From an uncultured Bacteroidales bacterium (GTDB lineage: Bacteria > Bacteroidota > Bacteroidia > Bacteroidales > Paludibacteraceae): DNA of 32,086 nucleotides. Shown here in pieces: positions 1-7,360 of the stretch; the stretch's first letter is position 1, and every line of letters starts with the position of its first letter. Location of the stretch: assembly GCA_949297975.1 (NCBI GenBank), contig CASFUX010000180.1, positions 1-32,086 of the forward strand. The letters are read 5' to 3'. The notes beneath the pieces were generated by a model. It was not told where the DNA came from, ran no database searches, and saw nothing but the letters and a program-made list of their open reading frames with translations. Made by a program: the position numbers and the translations under genes.

Positions 1-148
1 CAAGCTACGAGCTACAAGCTACGAGCTACAAGCTACGAGCTACAAGCTACGAGCTACAAGCTACGAGCTACAAGCTACGAGCTACAAGCTACGAGCTACA
101 AGCTACGAGCTACAAGCTACGAGCCAAGCTACGAGCTACGAGCTACAA
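1..148. repeat. 14-bp tandem repeat (CAAGCTA/CGAGCTA)
   Basis: Two 7-bp words, CAAGCTA and CGAGCTA, alternate and give a 14-bp unit repeated about ten times from the window edge, so the true length is unknown. The order breaks down after about 122. It continues into a second low-complexity tract (150-195) of TTGCCTCTTACTCC-like words, which runs into the 3' end of rdgB. No coding function is seen. Confidence 0.9.
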
Positions 149-181
149 GTTTCTTGCCTCTTACTCCTTGCCTCTTGCCTC

Positions 182-763
182 TTACTCCTTGCCTCTCAGG
201 AAGTCCGCCAGCTTGGCCACGGCGCGGGCGCGGTGGCTGATGCGGTTCTTTTCGGCGGGGGGCAGCTCGGCGAAGGTGCGGTCGTGGCCTTCGGGCACGA
301 ACACGGGGTCGTAGCCGAAGCCTCCGCATCCGGCGGGCGTGCGGGCGATGGTGCCGCCCACCGTGCCTTCGAAGCAATGTTCCTCGCCGCCGCGAATGAG
401 GGCGACCACGGTGCGGAAGCGGGCGGAACGGTCGTCGGCATCGTGCAGGAGGCCGAGCAGCTTGCGCACGTTCTCGGCCGAGTCGCAGGCGGGACCGGCG
501 AAGCGTGCCGAATACACGCCGGGCGCGCCGCCGAGGGCCGCGACTTCCAGCCCCGTGTCGTCGGCGAAGCAGTCCACGCCGTAACGCGAGGCCACGAAGC
601 GGGCCTTGAGCAGGGCGTTGCCTTCGAGGGTGTCGGCGGTCTCGGGGATGTCGGCGTTGCAGCCGATGTCGTTCAGGCTCAGCACCTCCACGTCCGAGCC
701 CAGTATAGCCCTCACTTCGTCCAGCTTGTGGGCGTTGTTGGTGGCGAATACGAGTTTGTCCAT
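182..763 (-). CDS. rdgB: RdgB/HAM1 non-canonical purine NTP pyrophosphatase
   Basis: This cytosolic house-cleaning enzyme hydrolyses dITP, XTP and ITP to the monophosphates and PPi, keeping deaminated purines out of nucleic acids. The 193-residue length is typical. The N-terminal [16 protein letters not shown] matches the family's (V/L)FATxNxxK substrate motif. ADDTGLEV (about residues 68-75), [13 protein letters not shown] (78-90), the GFGYDPVF loop (about 149-156) and the C-terminal SHRARA (about 177-182) are all present. A consensus promoter lies just upstream. The last codons (GKE-stop) fall inside the GGCAAGGAGTAAGA-type tandem repeat that fills the downstream gap, so the repeat supplies the stop codon. 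No downstream operon partner is visible before the window edge. Confidence 0.96.
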   Translation of the reverse strand: MDKLVFATNNAHKLDEVRAILGSDVEVLSLNDIGCNADIPETADTLEGNALLKARFVASRYGVDCFADDTGLEVAALGGAPGVYSARFAGPACDSAENVRKLLGLLHDADDRSARFRTVVALIRGGEEHCFEGTVGGTIARTPAGCGGFGYDPVFVPEGHDRTFAELPPAEKNRISHRARAVAKLADFLRGKE

Positions 764-787
764 CTTCTTCCTCCTTTAAAACTGTTG

Positions 788-818
788 CAAAGATAATGCA
801 AATGAGCGGGTATGCAAA
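788..818 (-). promoter_or_regulatory. sigma-ABfr promoter of rdgB
   Basis: On the minus strand the order is TTTG (818-815), 19 bp, then TATCTTTG (795-788). This is a perfect Bacteroidetes -33/-7 promoter. It ends 25 bp before the rdgB start codon, giving a 5' leader of about 20 nt. Confidence 0.8.
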
Positions 819-909
819 GGCGCAAGGGCATAAAGGATAAATTCTTTGCCGCCGCGCACGCCGTGCCTGCCGCCGCGCGGCTATGGGGGAAACTTGCCCG
901 CCTTATGGA

Positions 910-1095
910 GGAAACTTCCTTCCGTTATAGGGGAAACTTTCCCGCGTGCGGTCGCATTCTATAAACCAAGTCTTAGTTTATATAAACTGTGTCTTGGTTT
1001 TTATAAACTAAATCTTAGTTTATATAAACCGTGTCTTAGTTTATAGTTTGCAATAGGGCGCGGGAAAGTTTCCCCTATAACGGAAGGAAGTTTCC
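910..1095. repeat. nested palindromic element, copy A (4 x 21-bp core)
   Basis: A 37-bp perfect inverted repeat (910-946 and 1059-1095, containing GGGGAAACTTTCCCGCG) flanks an AT-rich core. The core (about 961-1046) has four 21-bp units of the form ATAAAC...GTTTAT, and each unit is itself roughly palindromic. More GGAAACTT/AAGTTTCC words occur just outside the arms. The element fills the gap between the divergently transcribed rdgB and the DUF3316-like gene. A sister element with the same architecture lies at 9539-9742. The short FYKL-type reading frames across the core are by-products of the 21-bp period. Function unknown. Confidence 0.9.
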
Positions 1096-1162
1096 CCTAT
1101 AACGGAGAAAAGTTTCCGCAGGCACGCCGCCGGGGACGGGCGCGGTTCTCTCCCGGACAACG

Positions 1163-1193
1163 TTGCGCCTTAGCGTGGCAATTATTACCTTTG
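1163..1193 (+). promoter_or_regulatory. sigma-ABfr promoter of the DUF3316-like gene
   Basis: TTG at 1163-1165, a 20-bp spacer and TACCTTTG at 1186-1193 match the Bacteroidetes consensus. Transcription would begin near 1198-1200, shortly before the ATG at 1211. This argues against the in-frame TTG at 1163 as the start codon. Confidence 0.72.
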
Positions 1194-1210
1194 CACCCAA
1201 ACAAGACGCG

Positions 1211-2035
1211 ATGATGAAACGAACGTCCACACTACTCCTCGCCCTCGCCCTCGCCGTGTGCGCGCGGGGGCAACAGCCGTTGCAGTCGGCCAGCACCACC
1301 TTCGGCGCGGGGGCGGCGGGGCTGGCCGACGGATACCTCTCGCCCCTGCCCTACGACGGATGGGGGCTGCGGGTGGCGCACACGGACCGCCGTTACCTGC
1401 GCCAGGGGCAGACGCGCCTGTCCAGCCTCAGCCGCGTGCGGGTGCAGGGCGGGATGGCGTTGAACCCCGCCCGCACGGCCTCCATGATGTTCGCGGGGGC
1501 GGATTACACGTGGGGCCTGTACTGGCACTTCCGCCCGGCCGAAGGGCTGCAACTGCTGGCGGGAGGCACGGCGGGCGCGGAACTGGGCGTGAAATACCTG
1601 GCCCGCAACGTGAACAACCCGGCCAACGTGGACGCGGCCCTGGACGTGAACGCGGCGGCCACGGTCATCTACGACATCCCGCTGCGCCGCCGCTCGCTGC
1701 GCCTGCAAGCCGACGTGGAGTCGCCGCTGATGGGGTGCATGTTCGCCCCCGCGCAAGGGGCGTCGTACTACGAGATATTCAGCCTGGGGGCCGAGGGGCG
1801 GTTCGTGCACTTCACCGCGCCGCACAACCGCCGGGGCGTGCGGGCCAACGTGTTCGTGGAAATGCCCTTCGCACGCTCCACCTGGCGCGTGGGCTTCAGC
1901 GGCGGCCTGCGCAAGTGGACGGCCAACGGGCTGGTATTCTCCCGCCGCGAAGCGGGCCTGTACCTCGGCTTCACCCGCACCCTGGCCGCCTTCAACCGCA
2001 GGCAACCCGCCCCCGAAGGGTTCGTGGGGATATGA
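1211..2035 (+). CDS. DUF3316-like exported protein of unknown function
   Basis: The protein has 274 residues from the ATG at 1211 (a second ATG follows directly at 1214). An N-terminal signal peptide (MMKR, then a Leu/Ala-rich stretch, then ARGQQ) sends it out of the cytoplasm. The mature part opens with a YLSPLPYDGWGLRV-like segment. It then alternates short amphipathic strands with many aromatic residues, as in an outer-membrane beta-barrel. I associate it from memory with the DUF3316 family of Bacteroidetes, with moderate confidence. No catalytic motif is seen. It is probably co-transcribed with the S41 peptidase and RNA methyltransferase genes, because no promoter is visible in the next gap. 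A GTAAGAAGTAAGA tandem repeat starts right after its stop codon. Confidence 0.75.
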   Translation: MMKRTSTLLLALALAVCARGQQPLQSASTTFGAGAAGLADGYLSPLPYDGWGLRVAHTDRRYLRQGQTRLSSLSRVRVQGGMALNPARTASMMFAGADYTWGLYWHFRPAEGLQLLAGGTAGAELGVKYLARNVNNPANVDAALDVNAAATVIYDIPLRRRSLRLQADVESPLMGCMFAPAQGASYYEIFSLGAEGRFVHFTAPHNRRGVRANVFVEMPFARSTWRVGFSGGLRKWTANGLVFSRREAGLYLGFTRTLAAFNRRQPAPEGFVGI

Positions 2036-2160
2036 CAGAGGTAAGAAGTAAGAAGTAAGAGGTAAGAGATGCCCAAGGCCAACGGCCTTATGGCTTTCAG
2101 CGTAGGGCAACGCCCTACGACAAGACAAGAACGCACATTGGCACATCAGCATATTAGCAC
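2036..2160. repeat. intergenic repeats including a 47-bp double-hairpin element
   Basis: A GTAAGAA/GTAAGAG tandem tract (about 2041-2069) is followed by a 47-bp element (2073-2119). That element holds two short hairpins, AAGGCC-AAC-GGCCTT and TAGGGC-AAC-GCCCTA, with the same 3-nt loop. A near-identical 47-bp copy lies at 31407-31453. A GGCACAT/TTAGCACAT tract then runs directly into the ATG of the next gene; similar words occur at 6033-6075. Confidence 0.8.
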
Positions 2161-3186
2161 ATGAAACATTCATTCATCCTCATAGGGCTTGCCCTCCTCC
2201 TCGCCTCGTGCATGGACGAGCCCCGGGCATTCGACAATACCCCCCAAGGCAACCTCGAAGCCTTGTGGCACATCATCGACACGCGCTATTGCTACCTCGA
2301 CTACAAGGGCATCGACTGGGACTCCGTGCACCACGCCTACGCCGCGCGGCTGGACAGCATCGACGCGGGCGACCGCGTGCAACTGTTCGACCTCTGCGCC
2401 GACATGCTGGCCGAGCTGCGCGACGGGCATGTGAACCTCTATTCCGACTTCGACCTCAGCCGATACGACAAATGGTACACCGACTCGGCGGCCAACTTCA
2501 ACGCCTCCGTCATCCGCGACCGTTACATACAGGACGGCCGCCTGCGCACCGCCGGAGGGCTGCAATACGGCCTCATACGCGGGCACGACATCGGATACGT
2601 CTATTACGGCAGCTTCTCCAGCGGCTTCTCGTCCACCAACATGTACCACGTCTTCAAGGCATCCGAGCATTGCAAGGCATTGATTATCGACGTGCGCGAC
2701 AACGGCGGCGGCTCGCTCAGCTACTCGGAGCTGCTGGCCTCCTTCTTCTTCCAGGCCGACACGCACACCGGCTACATGCGCTACAAGGCGGGGCCGGGGC
2801 ACAGCGACTTCGCCGAGCCGACCAAGGTGACCACCCCCGCGCACGAAAGCATCCACTGGGGGCGACCCGTGGCCGTGCTCACCAACCGCTACTCGTACAG
2901 CGCGACCAACGACTTCGTGAACCGCATGAGCTGCGCCCCGCAAGCCTTCACCGTGGGCACGTGGACGGGCGGCGGGGGCGGGATGCCCCTCTCCAGCGAA
3001 CTGCCCAACGGCTGGATGGTGCGCTTCTCGGCCTGCCCCATGTACACCGTGGACATGCAGGACACCGAAAGCGGCCTGCCCCCCGACCTCTACGCCTGCA
3101 CCACCCCCGAGCAGGAAGAAGCGGGCATCGACGCCGTGCTGGAGCGGGCGATAGAAGCGATAGAGGATTTACAATTAGACGATTGA
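2161..3186 (+). CDS. S41-family peptidase lipoprotein (CtpA/tricorn-like)
   Basis: A 341-residue lipoprotein: the signal peptide ends in a LLASC lipobox (Cys17), so it should be anchored in an envelope membrane. The tail-specific peptidase core includes ALIIDVRDNGGGS (about 173-185), the family's oxyanion and strand signature. The likely nucleophile segment is TNRYSYSATNDF (about 241-252), with Ser245 or Ser247 the candidate serine. The C-terminal GLPPD resembles the end of many S41 cores. No clear PDZ domain is visible, so substrate choice probably rests on the N-terminal helical region (about 25-100). The substrate cannot be inferred. The RNA methyltransferase gene starts 27 bp downstream. 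Confidence 0.88.
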   Translation: MKHSFILIGLALLLASCMDEPRAFDNTPQGNLEALWHIIDTRYCYLDYKGIDWDSVHHAYAARLDSIDAGDRVQLFDLCADMLAELRDGHVNLYSDFDLSRYDKWYTDSAANFNASVIRDRYIQDGRLRTAGGLQYGLIRGHDIGYVYYGSFSSGFSSTNMYHVFKASEHCKALIIDVRDNGGGSLSYSELLASFFFQADTHTGYMRYKAGPGHSDFAEPTKVTTPAHESIHWGRPVAVLTNRYSYSATNDFVNRMSCAPQAFTVGTWTGGGGGMPLSSELPNGWMVRFSACPMYTVDMQDTESGLPPDLYACTTPEQEEAGIDAVLERAIEAIEDLQLDD

Positions 3187-3213
3187 CTATTTACGATTGA
3201 TGACCGACTTGAC

Positions 3214-3753
3214 ATGCAGAAACTGAAGATAACCGAAATGCACCGCCTGACCCCGGAGGAGTTCCGCCAGGCGGAAAAGATCCCGCTGGTGGTGGTGCTG
3301 GACAACGTGCGGAGCCTGCACAACGTGGGTTCGGTGTTCCGCACGGCGGATGCCTTCCGCGCCGAAGCGGTGTACCTGTGCGGCATCACCAGCACCCCGC
3401 CCCATGCCGAGATACACAAGACGGCCCTCGGCGCGGAAGATGCCGTGGCGTGGCGATACTGGGAGGACACGCACGAGGCCGTGCGCTCCCTGCAAGCACG
3501 GGGATACACGGTGTACGCCATCGAACAGGCGCACGGCAGCACCCTCCTGCCCGACCTGCGGCTCACCCCCGACAAACGGTATGCCGTCGTGCTGGGCAAC
3601 GAGGTGAAAGGCGTGCAGCAAAGCGTGGTGGACCAGTGCGACGGCTGCATCGAGATACCGCAATACGGCACCAAGCACTCCCTCAACGTGAGCGTCACGG
3701 CGGGGATTATCCTGTGGGAGTTTACCCCCCAGCCCCTAAAGGGGAGAAAGTAG
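3214..3753 (+). CDS. SpoU/TrmH-family RNA methyltransferase (SPOUT fold)
   Basis: A 179-residue cytosolic methyltransferase that transfers a methyl group from SAM to a ribose 2'-OH in tRNA or rRNA. All three SpoU motifs are present: motif 1 LDNVRSLHNVGSVFRTADAF (29-48, with Asn37 and Arg43), motif 2 VVLGNEVKGV (125-134, Glu130) and motif 3 IEIPQYGTKHSLNVSVTAG (146-164, Ser156 and Asn158). SAM binds in the trefoil knot formed by motifs 2 and 3. It has no separate substrate-binding domain, so the target RNA is unknown. The last residues (about PQPLKGRK) are encoded inside a CCCCTAAAGGGG repeat that appears inverted at the end of ackA. Confidence 0.93.
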   Translation: MQKLKITEMHRLTPEEFRQAEKIPLVVVLDNVRSLHNVGSVFRTADAFRAEAVYLCGITSTPPHAEIHKTALGAEDAVAWRYWEDTHEAVRSLQARGYTVYAIEQAHGSTLLPDLRLTPDKRYAVVLGNEVKGVQQSVVDQCDGCIEIPQYGTKHSLNVSVTAGIILWEFTPQPLKGRK

Positions 3754-3840
3754 AAAGGGGAAAGCGCCTCACCGGCACTTTCCCCTTTATACTTTAACCT
3801 TTATACCTTTCCCCTTCTCCCCTTTAGGGGTTGGGGGTAG
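3725..3840. repeat. inverted repeat spanning both 3' ends of convergent genes
   Basis: The TACCCCC...CCCCTAAAGGGGAGAA sequence at about 3724-3748 recurs inverted at about 3814-3839. The left copy encodes the C-terminus of the RNA methyltransferase. The right copy encodes the last codons (TPNP) and the TAA stop of ackA on the other strand. The bidirectional terminator hairpin lies between the two copies. Confidence 0.85.
3754..3788. terminator. bidirectional terminator between the SpoU gene and ackA
   Basis: AAAGGGGAAAG-C-GCC, loop TCACC, then GGC-A-CTTTCCCCTTT forms a long hairpin with a single internal mismatch. It is A-rich on one flank and T-rich on the other. Its place between convergent stop codons fits termination in both directions. 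Confidence 0.65.
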
Positions 3841-5038
3841 TCCTGCTCACTATCTCCAGCGTGTCCGAGGCTATCATGTATTCCTCATCGGTGGGGATGA
3901 CGGCCACCTTGACCTTGGAGTCGGGAGTGGAGAGCAGCACTTCCACGCCGCGCGAGGCGGCATTCAACGCCGCATCGTACTTCACGCCCAGGTAGCTCAG
4001 CCCGTCGCACACCTTGGCGCGGGTCGCGGCCTGGTTCTCGCCCACCCCGCCGGTGAACACCAGCACGTCCACCCCGTTGAGGGCAGCCGCGTAAGCTCCC
4101 ACGTACTTCTTGATGCGGTATTCGTACATTTCCAACGCCAACTTGGCACGCGCGTTGCCCTCGGAGATGGCCTTCTCGATGTCGCGCATGTCCGACGAGA
4201 TGCCCGACACGCCCAGCACGCCGCTGTGCTTGTTGAACAAGGCAGAGAGGGCATCCGCCCCGATTTGTTCCTTCTCCAGCAGGAAGGTGGCCACGCCCAG
4301 GTCCACGTCGCCCGACCGGGTGCCCATCATCAGCCCTTCGAGCGGGGTGAAGCCCATGGAAGTATCCACCACCTTGCCCCCGTCGATGGCCGCGATGGAA
4401 GCCCCGTTGCCGATGTGCGCCGTGATGATTTTCGCCTTCGCATAGTCCAACCCCAGGAACTCACACGCCCGGCGCGACACGTAGCGGTGGCTCGTGCCGT
4501 GGAAACCGTAGCGGCGGATGCCGTACTTGGTGTACAAAGAGTAAGGAATGCTGTACATGTAAGCATAGTCGGGCATGGTCTGGTGGAAAGCCGTGTCGAA
4601 CACCCCCACCTGCGGCACCGCCGGTAGCAGTTCGCCGATGGCGTGGATGCCCGCCAGATTAGGCGGATTGTGCAGGGGAGCCAGCTCGATGCACTCTTCT
4701 ATCTTGTGGATGACCTCGTCCGTAATCAGCACGCTGGAGTTGAACTTCTCGCCGCCGTGCACCACGCGGTGCCCCACAGCCTCGATTTCGTCAAGCGACC
4801 GCACCGCGCCGTACTTCTCGCTGGTGAGCACGCCGAGGATGTACTCTATCGCCGTCTGGTGTTCCAGTATTTCGCCTTCGAATATCACCTTCTGCCCGTT
4901 GCCGCACGTGTGCTTCAGGAACGAGCCCTTCATGCCAATCTTCTCCACGCCGCCCGAGCCGAGTGTCGTGCGCGTGTCCATGTCGAGCAACTTATACTTG
5001 ACCGATGAACTGCCGCAATTCAATACCAATATCTTCAT
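3824..5038 (-). CDS. ackA: acetate kinase
   Basis: A 404-residue enzyme of the ASKHA fold that makes ATP and acetate from acetyl phosphate and ADP, the energy-yielding last step of acetate fermentation. The start MKILVLNCGSSSVKYKL carries the phosphate-binding Asn7 loop. VGHRVVHGG (about 87-95), the FHGTSHRYVS block, the adenosine-loop signature HIGNGAS and MMGTRSGD are all intact. It is the last gene of a pta - HAD homologue - ackA operon; the gap to the upstream gene is only 20 bp. The final residues TPNP and the stop lie in an inverted repeat shared with the convergent neighbour. Confidence 0.97.
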   Translation of the reverse strand: MKILVLNCGSSSVKYKLLDMDTRTTLGSGGVEKIGMKGSFLKHTCGNGQKVIFEGEILEHQTAIEYILGVLTSEKYGAVRSLDEIEAVGHRVVHGGEKFNSSVLITDEVIHKIEECIELAPLHNPPNLAGIHAIGELLPAVPQVGVFDTAFHQTMPDYAYMYSIPYSLYTKYGIRRYGFHGTSHRYVSRRACEFLGLDYAKAKIITAHIGNGASIAAIDGGKVVDTSMGFTPLEGLMMGTRSGDVDLGVATFLLEKEQIGADALSALFNKHSGVLGVSGISSDMRDIEKAISEGNARAKLALEMYEYRIKKYVGAYAAALNGVDVLVFTGGVGENQAATRAKVCDGLSYLGVKYDAALNAASRGVEVLLSTPDSKVKVAVIPTDEEYMIASDTLEIVSRTTPNP

Positions 5039-5058
5039 AAATCCAGTCCTCCTATCTT

Positions 5059-6018
5059 TTATAAGTTAGCTTTTAAGATATTGCCCTCCTGGTCGTACAC
5101 GTAGAAGCCCCGTCCCCGGCTCACGCCGAAATGCTTGGCCCGCATCAGGCGCAACAGCACGGGCGAAGGCTTGTATTTCAGGTGCCCGTATTCCTCGTAG
5201 AGGTTTTGCAGCAGGCTGACGATTTTCTCGATGCCCATGCGGTCGGCAATGCGGAACACGCCCAAGCGGTGGCCGAAGCCCACGGTGAGCACCCGGTCGA
5301 TGTCCTCCACGCCCGAGATGCCCTCCATCAGCATGGAGCAGGCCTCGTTGAGCTGGATGAGGAAAAGTCGCAGGCTGACCAGCCCCGCCGACTCGGCCAC
5401 CGACACGTACTGGTGGTTGATGAGCTTGGCGAAGTGGCACACCTTGTCGAACGTTTCGTCCGACGTGTACAGGCAGCGCACGATTTCGATGATTTCCGCC
5501 CCCGGCACGCTGGAAAGGAAGTGCAGGCCGATGCAACGTTCCTTATGCTCCAGTTCCGAGGCCAGGTCGGTCACCACCACGGTCGATATGTTCGACGCGA
5601 TGATGGCCGTGGGGTCGAGCACCTGCTCCAGCCGTTGGAACACCTCCTTGCGCTGGTTCACCTCGCGCACGCCGGTCTGGTCGTAGCGCACGGCCTCAAT
5701 CACGAAGTCGCACCCCTCGAAGTCCTTGTAGTCCAGCGTGCCGCGGATGCGTCCCATCACGGCGCGCTTTTCGCTTTGGGTCAGGCCCCAATTTTCAATT
5801 CGCTTGTCCAGCTTCGCTTCGATACGGGCGAAGGCGTTGGCCACCTTCTCCTCGGTCGGTTCGAGGAACACCACCTCGATGCCGCTGAGGGCCGCCGTGG
5901 TCGCTATCACGCTCCCCTCCTTGCCGGCCCCCACGACCCCGATTTTGGAGAACAGCGTCCGCTTGCGGTTGCGCTTGCTCAGCCCGTATTTTTCAATCGG
6001 TTCTATAATCGGATCCAT
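5059..6018 (-). CDS. 3-hydroxyacyl-CoA dehydrogenase homologue, altered active site
   Basis: A 319-residue protein. The N-terminal Rossmann domain has the NAD loop GVVGAGKEGS (27-36). A C-terminal helical 3HCDH domain follows (about 205-310; EGISGVEDIDRVLTVGFGHRLG resembles the family's EGxAxxEDID...HPMG block). The catalytic His (His166 in IGLHF) and a Ser in SNIST (Ser145) are kept. However, the usual HFFNP reads HFLSS, and the catalytic Asn of the PGFVVNR motif is replaced by Leu216 (AGLVSLR). Oxidation of 3-hydroxybutyryl-CoA is therefore uncertain. The 25-residue N-terminal extension is basic. Its position between pta and ackA ties it to acyl-CoA or acyl-phosphate metabolism. It could be a reduced-activity, binding or regulatory relative. 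Confidence 0.85.
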   Translation of the reverse strand: MDPIIEPIEKYGLSKRNRKRTLFSKIGVVGAGKEGSVIATTAALSGIEVVFLEPTEEKVANAFARIEAKLDKRIENWGLTQSEKRAVMGRIRGTLDYKDFEGCDFVIEAVRYDQTGVREVNQRKEVFQRLEQVLDPTAIIASNISTVVVTDLASELEHKERCIGLHFLSSVPGAEIIEIVRCLYTSDETFDKVCHFAKLINHQYVSVAESAGLVSLRLFLIQLNEACSMLMEGISGVEDIDRVLTVGFGHRLGVFRIADRMGIEKIVSLLQNLYEEYGHLKYKPSPVLLRLMRAKHFGVSRGRGFYVYDQEGNILKANL

Positions 6019-6143
6019 TTCTTTGATTTATATAATGTGATAATGTGCCAATGTGGTCATGTGATAATGTGCCGATGCCGTTCAACCACCTCACCGGCAG
6101 CCCCGCCCGTCATTATCATTAATCACTAACCGTTAATTACTCG
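6019..6143. repeat. TGTGATAATGTGCCAATG-type and TTAATCACTAACCG-type repeats
   Basis: ATAATGTGATAATGTGCC words (about 6033-6075) lie beside the start codon of the dehydrogenase homologue. TTAATCACTAACCGTTAATTA words (about 6119-6142) lie right beside the pta stop codon. The second type recurs at 16804-16885 and 21850-21890. No promoter is apparent, which supports co-transcription of pta with the genes after it. Confidence 0.7.
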
Positions 6144-7145
6144 TTAAAGCCCCATCGCCTGGTTGGCCGTGATGGTAATCATGCGCACGATGTCGCTCAC
6201 GGAGCAGCCGCGCGACAGGTCGTTGACCGGGGCGGCGATGCCTTGCAGGATGGGACCCACGGCCTGCGCCCCGGAGAAGCGTTCCACCATCTTGTAGCCG
6301 ATGTTGCCCGCTTGCAGGTCGGGGAACACCAGCACGTTGGCCGCCCCGGCAATCGCGCTGCCCGGCGCCTTGCTCTGCCCCACGCTCGGCACGAGGGCCG
6401 CATCGGCCTGCAATTCGCCGTCTATCTGCAAGTCGGGAGCCATTTCCTTGGCCAGGCGGGTGGCTTCCACCACCTTGTCCACCAGTTCGTGCTTCGCGCT
6501 GCCTTTCGAGGAGAAGCTCAGCATGGCAATCTTCGGCTCGAAGCCTGCCACCACGCGGGCCGTCTGCCCGGCGCACACGGCAATCTGCGCCAATTCTTCG
6601 GCCGTGGGGTTCGGGTTCACGGCGATGTCGGCAAACACCAGCACGCCGTTGTGGCCGTATTGCGGGGTCGGGGTGAACATGAGCATCGCGCCCGACACGA
6701 CCTTGATGCCCGGCTTGGTCTTGATAATCTGGAATGCGGGGCGCAGCACGTTGCCCGTGGTGTTCTGCGCACCGGCCAGTTCGCCGTCGGCATCACCGTT
6801 CTTTATCATCAGGCAGCCCAGGTAGAGGGGGTTCTTGGCCAGCTTGGCGGCCTCGTCGGGGGTCATGCCCTTGTTCTTGCGCAGTTCGTACAGCAGGTTG
6901 GCGTAGTCGGCCATCTTCGGGTTGGTTTCCGGGTCGAATATCGTGGCTTCCGACAAATGCGTCAAGCCGTTTTCCTGTGCCAGCTTGCGAATTTCCGCCT
7001 CGCTGCCTATCAAGATGAGCCGGGCGGCCTTTTCCTTCAGGATGATGTCCGCCGCCTTCAGCGTGCGCACTTCCGTGCCTTCGGGCAGCACAATCCGTTG
7101 CGGATTGCCCTTGGCACGTTCCATAATTTTTTCCAAAATATCCAT
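6144..7145 (-). CDS. pta: phosphate acetyltransferase
   Basis: A 333-residue class I phosphotransacetylase that interconverts acetyl-CoA plus phosphate with acetyl phosphate plus CoA, feeding acetate kinase. The length matches the short, catalytic-domain-only enzyme. Recognisable blocks are RIVLPEGTEVRTL (18-30), KNPLYLGCLMIKNGDADGELAGA (about 105-127), the nucleotide-pocket block PGSAIAGAANVLVFPDLQAGN, and the C-terminal GIAAPVNDLSRGCSVSDIV with the Ser and Arg that position phosphate. It is the first gene of the operon, with a consensus promoter 58 bp upstream. Confidence 0.97.
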   Translation of the reverse strand: MDILEKIMERAKGNPQRIVLPEGTEVRTLKAADIILKEKAARLILIGSEAEIRKLAQENGLTHLSEATIFDPETNPKMADYANLLYELRKNKGMTPDEAAKLAKNPLYLGCLMIKNGDADGELAGAQNTTGNVLRPAFQIIKTKPGIKVVSGAMLMFTPTPQYGHNGVLVFADIAVNPNPTAEELAQIAVCAGQTARVVAGFEPKIAMLSFSSKGSAKHELVDKVVEATRLAKEMAPDLQIDGELQADAALVPSVGQSKAPGSAIAGAANVLVFPDLQAGNIGYKMVERFSGAQAVGPILQGIAAPVNDLSRGCSVSDIVRMITITANQAMGL

Positions 7146-7203
7146 ATCCTCTTTATATTGATGTTGTGTAAATCGTCATTTCTCCCTTTGTCCCACCTGC
7201 TTG

Positions 7204-7233
7204 CAAAGATACGGTTATTTTGCAAGGCTGCAA
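7204..7233 (-). promoter_or_regulatory. sigma-ABfr promoter of the pta - ackA operon
   Basis: On the minus strand TTG (7233-7231), 19 bp, TATCTTTG (7211-7204). Transcription would start near 7198, giving a leader of about 50 nt before pta. Confidence 0.78.
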
Positions 7234-7296
7234 TCTCCACTTGGCAATTTTTGTAAAAGTTTGTCCGCCCCCGGGCGCACAACCATGAGGACACAT

Positions 7297-7336
7297 AAAA
7301 AAGCGCAAACGGACGCTCCCTCGCGTCCATTTGCGC
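7297..7336 (-). terminator. intrinsic terminator of the TonB receptor gene
   Basis: The minus strand reads GCGCAAATGGACGC, loop GAGGGA, then GCGTCCGTTTGCGC and TTTTTT. This is a 14-bp stem with one wobble pair followed by a T-tract, starting about 25 bp after the receptor stop codon. The stem words resemble those of the bidirectional terminator at 12761-12814. Confidence 0.88.
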
Positions 7337-7360
7337 CATGCAAGTCGTTTGCGTTCTTCC

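Noticed and set aside
1163..1210. TTG start extending the DUF3316-like protein by 16 residues
   Set aside because: The TTG is the -33 element of the promoter and lies upstream of the predicted transcription start; the ATG at 1211 gives a proper signal peptide.
1232..2173. 313-codon frame opposite the DUF3316-like gene
   Set aside because: Shadow composition; the plus-strand frame has a promoter, a signal peptide and a family-like sequence.
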